From assembly GCA_031763025.1 (NCBI GenBank), contig JASSKH010000029.1, forward strand, positions 4,623,862 through 4,687,861: 64,000 bases of DNA, given 5' to 3'. Numbering within the stretch: position 1 is the first letter of the stretch; every line of letters starts with the position of its first letter. This DNA is from Macrocystis pyrifera (lineage: Eukaryota; Sar; Phaeophyceae; Laminariales; Laminariaceae). The position numbers were made by a program, and so were the translations under genes. Below are positions 11,937-21,352 of the stretch, piece after piece. The notes under the pieces were generated by a model that worked only from the letters and a program-made list of their open reading frames with translations, did not search any database and was not told the DNA's origin.

Positions 11937-12224
11937 TGTGAAGGTGTTACCTACTGGGCTATAGGGGTAAAAGACCGATCGATTACCCAGCCCAGGGTAA
12001 TCCTTACAAACTCCCCCCCCCTCTGAACGGCGGGATCTTTGGGGCGTCGGAACCGTATACGTCTGTACGCCGACCTACCCGCTTCGTTTCATTACCTGGG
12101 GGACTAGGAAGATGTTTTTGTTTGTTTTTTACGCACAAGCGTTTCTGTAAATGAAACGTTCGAAGTGAGGTTCGAACCCGTGAAAGACCGATCGATTACC
12201 CAGCCCAGGGTAATCCTTGTAACA
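11937..12224 (-). mobile_element. tRNA-like short element (family 2), rearranged copy
   Basis: The left end (TGAAGGTGTTACCTACTG, 11937-11954) and body match 5840-6080, including the GATTACCCAGCCCAGGG palindrome and the B box (reverse of GGTTCGAAC, near 12168-12176). On the minus strand the first 40 or so bases of the head, with the A-box side, are missing. They are replaced by a second copy of the element's own internal segment (11969-12004 recurs at 12183-12219). This looks like the junction of a head-to-tail dimer or a template switch. Confidence 0.6.
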
Positions 12225-12543
12225 AGTACTGGTAGTAGTCCTAGGATGAGAAGGAGGAGGAGGAGTACGTTTGCCATCCGCAGCATTTGTTGTATATTAT
12301 CTACGATCCTTGCGTTTCCGGACATCGTGGTGCAAATATGAGCGGTGGACACAGGCTGACACGGCGTTGCATATGTACAGTAGTCGTATCATCTATCGCC
12401 GTCAAGGCATGACACCTTCTACAGGGACGTTTGTCCATGCAGAAAGTTATCGCAGCATTGGCGCTGCTGTGCCTGCGACTGAAAATCGCTAAGCACGCGG
12501 GGTCTTACGCAGTGCATATATTAGCTGGTTCGAGCGCAGCAGA

Positions 12544-12632
12544 CCGGGGAGGGGAGGGGGTGGGCTACTCATTCGTTGTTTGCCTTAATTAGTAAGACAT
12601 TTTACCATTGACCAGGCATCCCTTTCGAGACG
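12544..12632 (-). mobile_element. 5'-truncated LINE end with C-rich tail and 12-bp target duplication
   Basis: On the minus strand this is the last 70 or so bases of the element whose coding relic lies at 56928-57780, followed by a C-rich tail (G-rich on plus, 12545-12563). The insertion is bracketed by GAGCGCAGCAGA at 12532-12543 and again at 12633-12644, a 12-bp direct repeat of the kind left by target-primed reverse transcription. The internal sequence shared with the other copy includes GCATCCCTTTCGAGACGGAG. Confidence 0.7.
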
Positions 12633-12644
12633 GAGCGCAGCAGA

Positions 12645-12983
12645 GGGGGTGCAGGTATCACATGGCCATGCTCAACCTGCCGGTGGCAGGTATACAGCTT
12701 TCGCCACAACGGACTCTAAGGAAGGCGAGGTAAGATATACCAGGTATGGTACATGCATAGTTTTCTTCATACACGAGATGTATATCCTAATGATGATGAG
12801 GCCATATAAAACCCAAGTACGCGCGATCGATGTATTGCACACAGCTTGCAAATATAAGTTTCGACAGCATCCTCGATATCACAGCTGTTGTTTTTGAATT
12901 TTACACAAATACAGGATAACACGACACTACAGCAGCAGTATGCACAGCAGTGGGAAGTCATTGTGTACTGAATGAAACTATTT
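12645..12983. other. Unassigned stretch
   Basis: Nothing recognised apart from a TACCAGGTA motif near 12739. Confidence 0.3.
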
Positions 12984-13096
12984 ATACGTACCTGGGGGTA
13001 CATAGTTAATAGGACCTATGGTGTGCATAAAAACCTATATATTTACCTATTTTTACTAACAAAATTTGGTCTCGTTAACTATGGACCCCCGTAATA
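12984..13096. mobile_element. TA-type MITE (family 1)
   Basis: Short inverted-repeat element of about 113 bp. The left end reads GGGTACATAGTTAATAGGACC and the right end GGTCTCGTTAACTATGGACCC then CCCGTAATA, with an AT-rich middle. It matches the copies at 42606, 49415 and 60283. The left tip carries a small insertion relative to them. No coding capacity; presumably moved by a Tc1/mariner-type enzyme encoded elsewhere (inferred from TA flanks). Confidence 0.65.
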
Positions 13097-13186
13097 GTGT
13101 AAAACAGCAGACTGACTGGGCCCTATTTCTGCAATATGAAACCCAGGCTGGTGCAGCACTTCTGTTCGTGTTTATTTTTATTTTCA

Positions 13187-13352
13187 ATCACTTTACTTTC
13201 CAGCCTAACTCGTAGGAGGGTTTACCCTCAGAAATGTGCTGGACAAGCCGTGGTCACAGATGTCGTCCCTTCTTCCTTCCGGTACGTGCCTTTATTTTTT
13301 GTCGCGCATATATAGGGTTCAGCATTCCCACTGCTCGTCGATTTTCATCGGA
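13187..13352 (-). mobile_element. tRNA-derived SINE (family 1), 3' half
   Basis: Reverse complement of the body and tail of the SINE at 924-1221 (for example the reverse of AAAGTAAAAGTGAT at 13187-13200 and of GGGAATGCTGAACCCTA at 13314-13330). The tRNA-like head is missing; the copy ends at a (GT)n run. Confidence 0.7.
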
Positions 13353-13353
13353 A

Positions 13354-13374
13354 GTGTGTGTGTGTGTGTGTGTG
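13354..13374. repeat. (GT)n microsatellite
   Basis: About ten uninterrupted GT units at the truncated edge of a SINE fragment. Confidence 0.9.
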
Positions 13375-14002
13375 TTCTTCACATTAAACCGTTCTTCTAC
13401 TCGTCGACATCCAGCAAGCCCAGTGTCCGTGCTGATTCTTCACCCTAGAAAGATACGTGCTCTGTGGTCACAGACTACGACACGGAGATAACACACCGTA
13501 ATGCATTAGTAGCCTATGCAATACCATGCCTTCGCACTAGGTGCGGCCGACACAACATACATACGCCAGCAACCAAAATACACCATAAAGAAAGAGAAGC
13601 AACGAAAAAACCAAACCGAAAAAGAACAAGAAAAAGGAAAAGAAAAAGAGAAGAATCCCAAATAAATAAATAAAATGGGAAGCCAAAGCTCAGACACATA
13701 CATACTTACCCCGAGCATGAGCCAAAAGGGACGTGCAAGGGGAAAGATACGAGAAGGAAAAAGGGGACTATGCATCCTGGTGAACACTTAACTAAGTAAA
13801 AAGAGCAATAGTGAGTGGGCCAAAATACGCTCGTCACCCACCCACTATGTAGTACTTCTTTCATAAGGATAAGAAGGGAAAAAAATCAAAATGCATACCG
13901 AACGGCCGCAGCAGTTGGCGGTACGAGTAGCAAAGAAAAGTCCAACCTATTAGTCGGCCTGGTACCTTGCTACCCTATCTGCGGTCTCTCTGCTACTCTC
14001 TT

Positions 14003-14459
14003 CTACCGCGGTTTCCCTTCTACTCCTCCTGTTCCCCCCCTGCCCCCATACACTTGTACGGTGTTCCCTCTACCCCTCCTGCTGTTACCCCTCCCCCCAT
14101 TCCCTCTAACACTACCTGCAGCGGATGCACGGCGCTGTCTACTCAGCTTGGCCTCAGCCTCGTGCCACCTGCCCATGAACTGTTCAGCTGCTTCGAGGAT
14201 TCCCCGGTACCACTTTCCCGTCTGTTTTGCTGCAGTGGGCCACAGTGCGGTCCCAACTCCAAAGACTAAGGGGGAGTCTTCCGTTGATCCCTCGGTGGCT
14301 TTGAACACTCTAAGGTCCTCAGCAATTGCCCTAGGCCAAGTCTTGGGCTGCCCGCCTGGTTTCGGGCTCCCCCCACCAGCGATCGTCCCGAACATCAACC
14401 GACTGGGCAATCGCCCCTCGTGTTGCCGCACCACAGCCCCCGCAAAGAAGAGATGTACA
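14003..14459 (-). pseudogene. LINE ORF2 C-terminal relic
   Basis: On the minus strand the frame reads HEGRLPSRLMFGTIAGGGSP, then a W-x-RAIAEDLRVFKATEGST block, PLVFGVGTALWP, GKWYRGILEAAEQFMGRWHE and LSRQRRA, before turning into a Gly/Arg-rich tail. I recall this block order at the C-terminus of non-LTR element polyproteins in brown algal and related genomes. It is fused in frame by chance to the SINE head at 14460-14594, which makes a 241-codon open frame; that frame is composite and not a gene. No RT motifs remain. Confidence 0.5.
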
Positions 14460-14594
14460 ACGAACTCACGCTCTCGCGCTTTCCGCAAATCAATTTTTTG
14501 CAAGAAAAAGTCCCTACGAGCATGCACTCGGTGAGACTCGGACCCATGAAATTGATCTTGATAGGCTCGCGGACCACCCACCAAGCCACCGGGG
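14460..14594 (-). mobile_element. tRNA-derived SINE (family 1), head only
   Basis: Reverse complement of the tRNA-like head: A box region near 14570-14584 (reverse of TGGCTTGGTGGG), T-arm/B box near 14530-14546, and the reverse of GTGCATGCTCGTAGGGA near 14511-14527. It stops where a LINE relic begins. Confidence 0.7.
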
Positions 14595-14616
14595 ACGCCG
14601 GCACACTTGGCCGTGC

Positions 14617-14663
14617 TCATACGACTACGGTCATGCATGAACATGAACATGAGAGTACGCGGA
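14617..14663 (+). mobile_element. C-tail element family, short 3' fragment
   Basis: CATACGACTACGGTCATGCA plus a GAGTACGC end matches the 3' end of the copies at 54970-55275 and 58021-58261. The C tail itself is not present here. Confidence 0.45.
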
Positions 14664-15189
14664 TTGACTGATGTACATTTCGTACTTTGAGATATGAAGC
14701 GAACGGCGATACGCGACGAAGGATTCACGAAGATCGCTATAGATCACTGCTGCTATCAAGATTTTGGACGGCTTCGCTCACCGCGGAGCTGATTGAGATC
14801 GTGGTGTTGTTGTACCCTGGTTGTGCGTTCCTCTCTCCTTTGCCCCCTTGGTAGCCACGGGTGGAAGGTCCTGATGATGTCTTGATGTCTTGATGGAGGT
14901 CGAAGTGCAGCAAACCTACGATTGGAAAAAGTGAGACTGTGCGGGGAGTGCGTGTGTTTGTGATCTGTTGGGAGCACAACAGCTACTGCTGCAAGTAGAA
15001 TCTGGAATAGCCTTTCGGACTACAGCAGGTAGAGAAAGCACCCTGGACATATTCGTTGGGGCGAGCATAGCGCGGATATTTATTGTGTGTGGTCACTATT
15101 CTTTGTAGGGTAGTGCGTAACTCCCTTATTTAGGTTCGTTTCTTATGTTTTCTCTCCTACACAGAATGGGTGTGTCGTGCCTGTCGTAT
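14664..15189. other. Unassigned stretch within the repeat block 2 interruption
   Basis: No gene or repeat recognised; only short open frames. Confidence 0.3.
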
Positions 15190-15499
15190 CCAGTAATATG
15201 AACATGGCATTTCATTATTGTCTACTCTTTTTTTCTTTACTGCTGTGTAATGCGATCTATCAATACAATACAACAGTTAGTAGTATCTATATGGCGTTGT
15301 TTTGTGACCAACATAACCTGTATCTAGGATCCAACAATCAAAGAATCAGCACGGGAACTGGTTGTGCTGGACGTCCACGGGTAGAAAGAAAGGTTTCATG
15401 TGAAATGAACAACACACTTTATACGTATACCAACTAATAATATGGGATTTTTTCTGGGCTTGAAGAATTGAGTCCGGTCTTTCGGCCGAATATACGGGT

Positions 15500-15731
15500 T
15501 ATGGCCTCTGCCAGATGATATCAGCAAGAGGGCTTCCAGCGAGGGACTCCACCAGTCTCGCTGGCCTCGCACTCAGTAAGTCTTGTTCTTAGAGCTTGTA
15601 TTATCACGGAGTGATCCTCATCGGACCACGAGCCAGGTGGCTAGGGGACATCACACAGGATCCCCGGCCACTGCTCCACTCACACATGCGATTACACTGA
15701 AACCTCCACGGCTTGGTATCTTTTGGCTACA
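15500..15731 (-). repeat. 3' LTR of the gag-only element
   Basis: 232 bp. On the minus strand it starts TGTAGCCAAAAGATACC and ends GGCAGAGGCCATA. Just upstream in element sense is a short purine-rich run (TTTGGGGGTG), a candidate polypurine tract. The gag stop codon (15729-15727) lies at the LTR edge. Confidence 0.85.
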
Positions 15732-16697
15732 GCACCCCCAAAGCGAGTTCACTCGACACGAACGGATTGCCACCACGGCCACCGCGCCCGCGTCCATGGT
15801 TGAATCTGCCCCGGCCGCCATTGCGGCCCCCGCGATACCCTGACGACCCGCGCCCACCACTGCTGGGAGCTGTGCCGCCACCGCGAGCTTTTGGGCAATC
15901 AGAAACATAATGGTTGGGATCACCACACTCGAAACAGACGCGAACAAACGACTTTTTCGCGGATTGCTGCTGTTTCGGTTTCTGCTGCTGTTGGCGTCGC
16001 GGTTCAGCTGCCCCTGCAGCATCTTTCCGACCATACGCCTCGATGAATTTCCACTGTTCTGCAGCAGAAAAAAAATTTGGTCCATGACCAATGCCGGGTC
16101 CTTCTTCCACCCTGCAGCGTACGTGAGCTGACCTTTTACGTACTTTTTGAACTCGGACGGCCATAAGCCATCCACCAACGCCATGCTCACAAATTCCGCC
16201 GGTCCGGGCAACCACGAACGGTCCTGCGCGCGGTACATGGCATGCACCGCGTGATTCTCCGCAAAATACTTTTCCATAGCGGAGTTTACCATCATCGCGC
16301 GGTCTTTGACGGATGTTTCACCGCCCTGCTTTTCATCGCGCCTCATTGAGAGAACGCGACGCAAGTCCGCTGCCGCCCGCGAGGTGTCAAATCTGTTGCT
16401 GGTGGTTGTGTAACCAGCGTGCTGCCTAACAGCGTCCAACAACTCCGAGGCGGTCATCGTAGTCTGATGCTTGTAAAATCCCTCAAAACACCGATGAATG
16501 TAATTGGGGATAAGCTGGCCCATGCTCACTTTGGAGTGCTGAACCACCCCCTGAGCGTTGGCGAGCTGCAGCCGTTCCTCATAATCGAGGTACGCTGCGT
16601 AAAAAACACGAGAGGCCTGCTCGGTCCACACCTCTCCGTATTTCGGTGGAGTCAGAGACTCCCCTACCACCAGCGGCGTGCTTGCCGTGTGCGCCAT
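15727..16697 (-). CDS. gag: Gag polyprotein of the gag-only element, with a possible -1 frameshift
   Basis: Frame 1 starts at ATG 16697 (MAHTASTPLVVGE) and gives about 210 residues of capsid-like helical sequence, to an eight-T run (16075-16068 on the minus strand). The nucleocapsid part lies in the -1 frame: a Gln/Lys-rich linker, a CCHC zinc knuckle (CFECGDPNHYVSDC, C-x2-C-x4-H-x4-C) and an RGG-type Gly/Arg-rich tail ending at TAG 15727-15729. In frame 1 the T run reads ATT TTT TTT, so the heptamer T-TTT-TTT is in the correct register for programmed -1 slippage. A homopolymer sequencing error or a real inactivating indel would look the same. Total about 320 residues. The protein would package the element RNA. 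Confidence 0.75.
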
Positions 16698-16904
16698 AAT
16701 CCACAGCAGTCCACCTGGACTCTACTGTAATAACGGAGAAACTGCCGCCTGACCTGTGCGTCCTCCAGCTCCCGGAGCGTCCTCCCCTGCTGTGCGCTTC
16801 AAGCCGTTTCGATCCGTCCAACGGGCCAACTGCCTTCCCAGCTGTGACCCAATACTCCGCAGCCGAAAACTCCTCCAACAGAAGTTCCGCGAATATCTAG
16901 ATAT

Positions 16905-17136
16905 TATGGCCTCTGCCAGATGATATCAGCAAGAGGGCTTCCAGCGAGGGACTCCACCAGTCTCGCTGGCCTCGCACTCAGTAAGTCTTGTTCTTAGAGC
17001 TTGTATTATCACGGAGTGATCCTCATCGGACCACGAGCCAGGTGGCTAGGGGACATCACACAGGATCCCCGGCCACTGCTCCACTCACACATGCGATTAC
17101 ACTGAAACCTCCACGGCTTGGTATCTTTTGGCTACA
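16905..17136 (-). repeat. 5' LTR of the gag-only element
   Basis: 232 bp, no difference found from 15500-15731 on direct reading. The start of the interior next to it (TATCTAGATATTCGCGG in element sense) should contain the primer binding site, but I do not recognise a match to a common tRNA 3' end. Confidence 0.85.
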
Positions 17137-18934
17137 GGGTGCTACTTGGGGGGGCAGTCAAAAACACTAAAACGGTAGACTCTTCGGAATGCCCGCCGGA
17201 GTTTATGAGAGCTTTCTTGAACAGATTTCGGTTTCTCCAGAGTACTGGTTTGAGTTTGGGAGCAGCCGATCAGTTTTCCCCGGAGGGTAAAAAATAATAT
17301 TGTCAGAACTGGGGCCAAAAATAAATTTAATATTTTGGTGCAAAGTCATTATTATGTACCAGGTATATGTCCTCAGAACTGGCAATACGGACAAACAGTA
17401 CCTTCTCTCTTCCTTCTTCCATGATTTTGCCGCGTGTTTCTCGCTCCGTTTGCTTTCCTCTCCCCACCGTCGTTCTGCCGTCATCCACTTCTCCTTCGTT
17501 TTGCTCCGTCCGCGCAGCAATCTGTCTTACTTGGGTGTGTATGTGTGTTTTTCTCCTGTTAATAGCAGCCTTTCTGATCTACTTGCTGCGTCGTTTGCGT
17601 TGTGTTTTTGTTCAGGTTAAAATTGTGTTTTCGTTATTGTTTTCTGGTCTTGGTTGTGCTGTTGTGTTTTCGTACCAGGTACACTGGCATTTCACTTGCT
17701 GTTTTAACCCATGAATTTGCGGGAAAAAAAAATGGTTTCGGGTTTTCTCTGTCTCATAGTGGTAGTCTGTCCAAAAGATACCGTTGGTACTTCTGATTCA
17801 GCTGTAGAGGCTCAGGATTCGTCATACACCCAAACATGTTTTTTTTACATGGAAACGGAACAAATGGCCACGAGTAGCCTTGTTCCGTTCCGCTCGTTAC
17901 AATGCTCTTGGGAGAGGGTTGAAGCACAACTCTAAAGGGGAGGCATCCTGAGGAGTCTACCGGTGTATTTGACAGTCCCGGCGAGTAAATCGCGGGTTGT
18001 CGGCAAAACACACAGTTAGTTCTTAGAGCCCTTCCAACTTTTCTAGTACGACGTAGTGGTTGGTCCTGTTCCGACAATAAAAACGTAGTGTCATGATGGA
18101 GAACATGAGATATGGACCTGAGTTTTTGTCAACCAACTGACTCGAAATCTCTAAATGAACAAGCACTACGGGTATTTTGTTTGGCTCGAATTGCTTGGAT
18201 GTAGTGTGCCCTGGACAAAACCATGGGCGAACGCTAAAACCCGTATGCCTTACGTATCGCTCTTCACTGTATCCAGTAGAGTTCTCTATGCTGTAGTTAA
18301 AAAAATGCTTTCTGGGAATTTTCTCCCTAAAATGCGGGAAAACAAAACACCCCCCTGCTTGGCGCGCCTGATCCCGCCCGAACCTGATCTCACCCGGATC
18401 ATGCGGATGTAATCTCATTTAATACCCTACTCCCACCCACGAAAGGTGGAGAAATGTAACTACGAGTATTAGCCCTCCGCAGGAATCGTGAACGGTCAGA
18501 AATGGTCGCACGGTCAAATATCGTCGATGCACACAGATACGTATATAGAAAAAAGTCACAGCCACGGAATTGACCCCAACATCAAAATCATGGTGCAGGA
18601 CTGCATATACTCGTAGACCGCGGAGCTATGTCAAGCCTCTACACCCCTACGACCTCCCAATTACTATCAGGATATTTGTAGTCGCAACACGTGTGTGTAC
18701 GCACAAGCACATACCTGGTACAGAGCAAAGGAGTATTCCTGGAAAAAAATATCTCGTTCTACACAGCAGATGTTAACTCGGCTCATTGTATTACAGAAGT
18801 CTGACCTCTGTCGACCGCACACTAGCTCAGCCCCAAACCCACCTGAACTCAGGGTTTTCATCGATTTTTGTTCATTTCCATATCATCGACTGCTGCATAT
18901 ATTCCGGGGTTCTACACTATTTGACCTTGTCGTG

Positions 18935-19325
18935 GGCATGCCGTGGCATTGCCATTGTACCGTCCATGGCATACCATGGCATCACGGCGGCATCCCATGG
19001 TGTGGCATAAGATTCCATGGCACGCCGTGGGGGTTGCCATGACATGTCATGGGTAGTACCATGGCAACCCCCGCGGCTACCGCCACGGCACTCCATGGCA
19101 ACCTCACGGCATGTCATGGCAACCCCCACGGCACCCCAATGTCCACGGCACCTAGGTTGGGGTTGGGGTTTAGGGGTTAGGGTTAGGGTTAGGGTTAGGG
19201 TTAGGGTTAGGGTTAAGGTCCTATGGTATGCCGTGGAGGTCCGTGGAAGGTTCCGTGGTATGCCGTGGAAGATGCCGTGGAAGGTTTTGCCGCAGGTGGT
19301 GCCACGGCATGCCATAGCATGTCGC
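18935..19325. repeat. CCAYGGCA satellite flanking telomere repeats
   Basis: Left of the telomere tract (18935-19153) the unit reads mostly CCATGGCA or CCACGGCA with CAACCCC spacers. Right of it (19218-19325) the reverse form TGCCGTGG dominates (TATGCCGTGGA, GATGCCGTGGAAGG). The two sides are therefore inverted relative to each other. The motif is rich in NcoI-type CCATGG palindromes. Not coding; open frames across it are composition artefacts. Confidence 0.75.
19155..19217 (+). repeat. Interstitial telomere-type repeat (TTAGGG)n
   Basis: About six perfect TTAGGG units (19171-19213) preceded by degenerate TTGGGG and TTTAGGGG units and followed by TTAAGG. All units run in one direction, so it is not a head-to-head telomere fusion. 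Confidence 0.9.
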
Positions 19326-19657
19326 GAAAAAAAGACAATAATGTACATCCAGGTTCGGCGAAATTCAACCTTCTCCCACAACCAGCTCGAATACCTACCG
19401 GTATACTATTCATCCACGGCGGTGTTTGCCACGCAATATTGCAAAATATGTATGTATATTTACCCAATGTGCTACACGCCAAACACGAGTCTACACACTC
19501 TACTTCTCACACACTCGCGTCACACATTGCATGTATCCGGCGTGCATTGGGTGACTGTTTTCGTTTGGTGTTCGGCGGCACCTAACGAAAAACGCCCGAC
19601 ACGACAACCGACGTAGAACCCCCCCAGTCGTCACGGGCCGATGGCAGTCCTTTCATC
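19326..19657. other. Unassigned stretch
   Basis: No feature recognised apart from a TACCGGTA motif near 19397. Confidence 0.3.
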
Positions 19658-20202
19658 TTACACGCTTATCTCGGGTGATCCCTCGTCGATGCAATAGTTG
19701 TGTAGGTGGAACAACGCTCGGATGAGCTTGGGTCGACGTAGGAACGCAACCCTCAGCGGTCTCCAAAAAATACCTCATCTCGCCACGAGCATACCGAACG
19801 ACTGCGCTACCTTGACACGAAGCTGGCTCAAGTGAAAGGTGAAGGAGTCGTATTCTGGCGAGAGGCCTTTACCAGAATAAGACGTCAGCAGCCTATCAAT
19901 GAGAGGATACGCAGCATCTCCCAAGAGGTAGTAGCCGTGTGGCAACTTGTCGACGTAGTCAGACATGCAAGAGCTCAAACACGCCATCCAGTCGCTCTCG
20001 ATCCCGTGGCAATGCGCGACATGCACAAGAACCTATACGTCGACGTAGCTATTGCCTGAACGTTAAACCCGTAGTAACTCTTGGGTTCTGAGAAGTACCG
20101 AATGACGTTCAGGACATCATGCACTAACGGTGCCTCGGTCTTGACGTCAAGTCCATCCAGACAGTCAATACATCCAGCGAATGCACCCCCGTCGCTTTTC
20201 GC
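19658..20202 (-). pseudogene. PIF/Harbinger transposase relic, DDE domain
   Basis: Read on the minus strand from 20202: GCIDCLDGLDVK (first catalytic Asp region), SYYGFNVQAIA, then after a frameshift near 20010 SSCMSDYVDKLPHGYYLLGD with AAYPL (second Asp), LSPEYDSFTFHLSQLR, VAQSFGMLVAR, a stop codon (TGA 19777-19775), GIFWRPLRVAFLRRPKLIRA and FHLHNYCIDEG, ending at TAA 19658-19660. Block order and spacing fit HARBI1-like DDE_Tnp_4 enzymes. The catalytic Glu usually found before Q-x-FG is Ala here, so this copy is inactive on three counts. The N-terminal part may be the relic at 23041-23615. Confidence 0.8.
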
Positions 20203-21244
20203 CTGGTGTTGTGTGGGGTGACACGGCGGAGGAGTAGGTTCGACGCCAATCTATGTTGTGCTTTCACACTAGATGCAACGTACAAGGGGTACATTGCTTG
20301 CGCTTGCTGCGGCTAAAATTTCATCGTAATCACGTAAGCTACTCGATGGTCACGAGAGACGCTCCTCTACCTACGGAGTACTAAAATGCCTGAATAGGAA
20401 AATAAATATAAACCTACATCAAGCCGCACGTGGGACAAACTACTAAAATAATGCGCATAACTGAAGCAGCTCGATCTGTTAAGTATGCCAAAGAGCACAA
20501 GTCCAAGTCAACAGCATTTCTACATAATACTCGCCACAAAACCGCGGAGGCCGCTTACAAAAAAGAAAGCAAGGCAACAACGCAAAGCAGGCAAAAAAAA
20601 GGAAGGGAATATACTCCAAACCATTCCCAAGAGTACACGCGTACCTGGCATATGTGATGTACATGGAAGATGTGAAATTGATCAACTCGCGAAATAATGT
20701 TTGAGTTCCGGCATATGACAATGTGCAAGATTGAACCAAGGAAACCTGGGATTAGTGGAGAGGGTCTTGAATCGTTGGCATGTTTGGCAAGAGGGGATGG
20801 GCAAAGGGTCATAGAGTTGACGGGTGCAGTTGGTTGAGCTGGGAAGACAGAGGATGGGACGCGTTGAGATGGAAAAGAAGGTCATCTAGTACGGAGGTCT
20901 GCTCGTGGGCGTGAACGAGCAGCGGTCTGGCACTGTGTAAGAGATCGGCGAGTTGAAAGAAGGAATAAGAAAAAGGGCGGCAAGAACGAGTCACCACGCG
21001 AGCGCGCACGAAGAAGCATCAGATGCTACCGATGCGTGGAAAAAACTCAAGCAGAACCCGCGTCAAATACCAAGCCACACAGGCTGGGTCAGTATTTGTA
21101 CGTGTCTTGCCTGGTATTATGTGCTGACAGCAGCACAATGGGTAAGGTTTGGTATACCAGTATAGCAGAGAGGGGTGAAAACAAGGGTTATAACCCGAAT
21201 CGAGATAGAGAGCAATTTTAGGAAAATTCAGCAAGGACCCAAGG
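20203..21244. other. Gene-free stretch
   Basis: No gene recognised. Short open frames of 60-90 codons only. Confidence 0.35.
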
Positions 21245-21352
21245 AGGGGATGGGGAGGGGGGGGTGTACTCGATAGGAGCGATGTACTCGATATCATGCA
21301 TGGCCGTAACCATATGACTACAGATGACCATAGGCCCTCGCATCCCTACAAC
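21245..21352 (-). mobile_element. C-tail element family, truncated copy
   Basis: On the minus strand: GACGTGCTCCGTCCCAGCG, then GCGAGGGCCTATGGTCAT, ending twice in ATCGAGTACA and a C-rich tail (G-rich on plus, about 21244-21262). It matches 55170-55275. The 5' side is truncated at 21352. Confidence 0.6.

Larger units (their letters stand above)
15500..17136 (-). mobile_element. Compact gag-only LTR retrotransposon (TR-GAG-like)
   Basis: A complete element of 1637 bp on the minus strand: two 232-bp LTRs that appear identical base for base, flanked by GGGT on both sides (15496-15499 and 17137-17140) as a 4-bp target duplication. The 1173-bp interior holds only a gag gene; there is no protease, integrase, reverse transcriptase or RNase H. 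It sits inside long repeat copy 2, and copy 1 has no element at the matching place (around 790). Identical LTRs mean recent insertion. A gag-only unit matches the TR-GAG concept described in plants and must borrow reverse transcriptase and integrase from a partner. Confidence 0.85.
13900..18900. repeat. Long diverged repeat block, copy 2, with insertions
   Basis: Matches 300-4190 in order (see that entry). Relative to copy 1 it is interrupted at about 14000-15190 (LINE relic, SINE head, C-tail element fragment and unassigned DNA) and at 15500-17136 by the gag-only LTR element. Of the pieces between and after these insertions, 15286-15499 and 17141-18880 align clearly with copy 1; the adjoining 15190-15286 part aligns only weakly. 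No open frame is shared between the two copies, so the block itself does not look coding. Confidence 0.75.

Noticed and set aside
13187..14594. One SINE split in two by a later insertion
   Set aside because: The two fragments are complementary halves, but the DNA between them contains the start of long repeat block 2, which is continuous with 15190 onward in copy 1. Independent truncated copies are simpler.
14003..14728. A 241-codon minus-strand gene
   Set aside because: It is a chance fusion of a SINE head and a LINE C-terminal relic.
15583..17170. Plus-strand frames within the LTRs (85 and 60 codons)
   Set aside because: They are the same frame in both LTRs, antisense to the element, without features.
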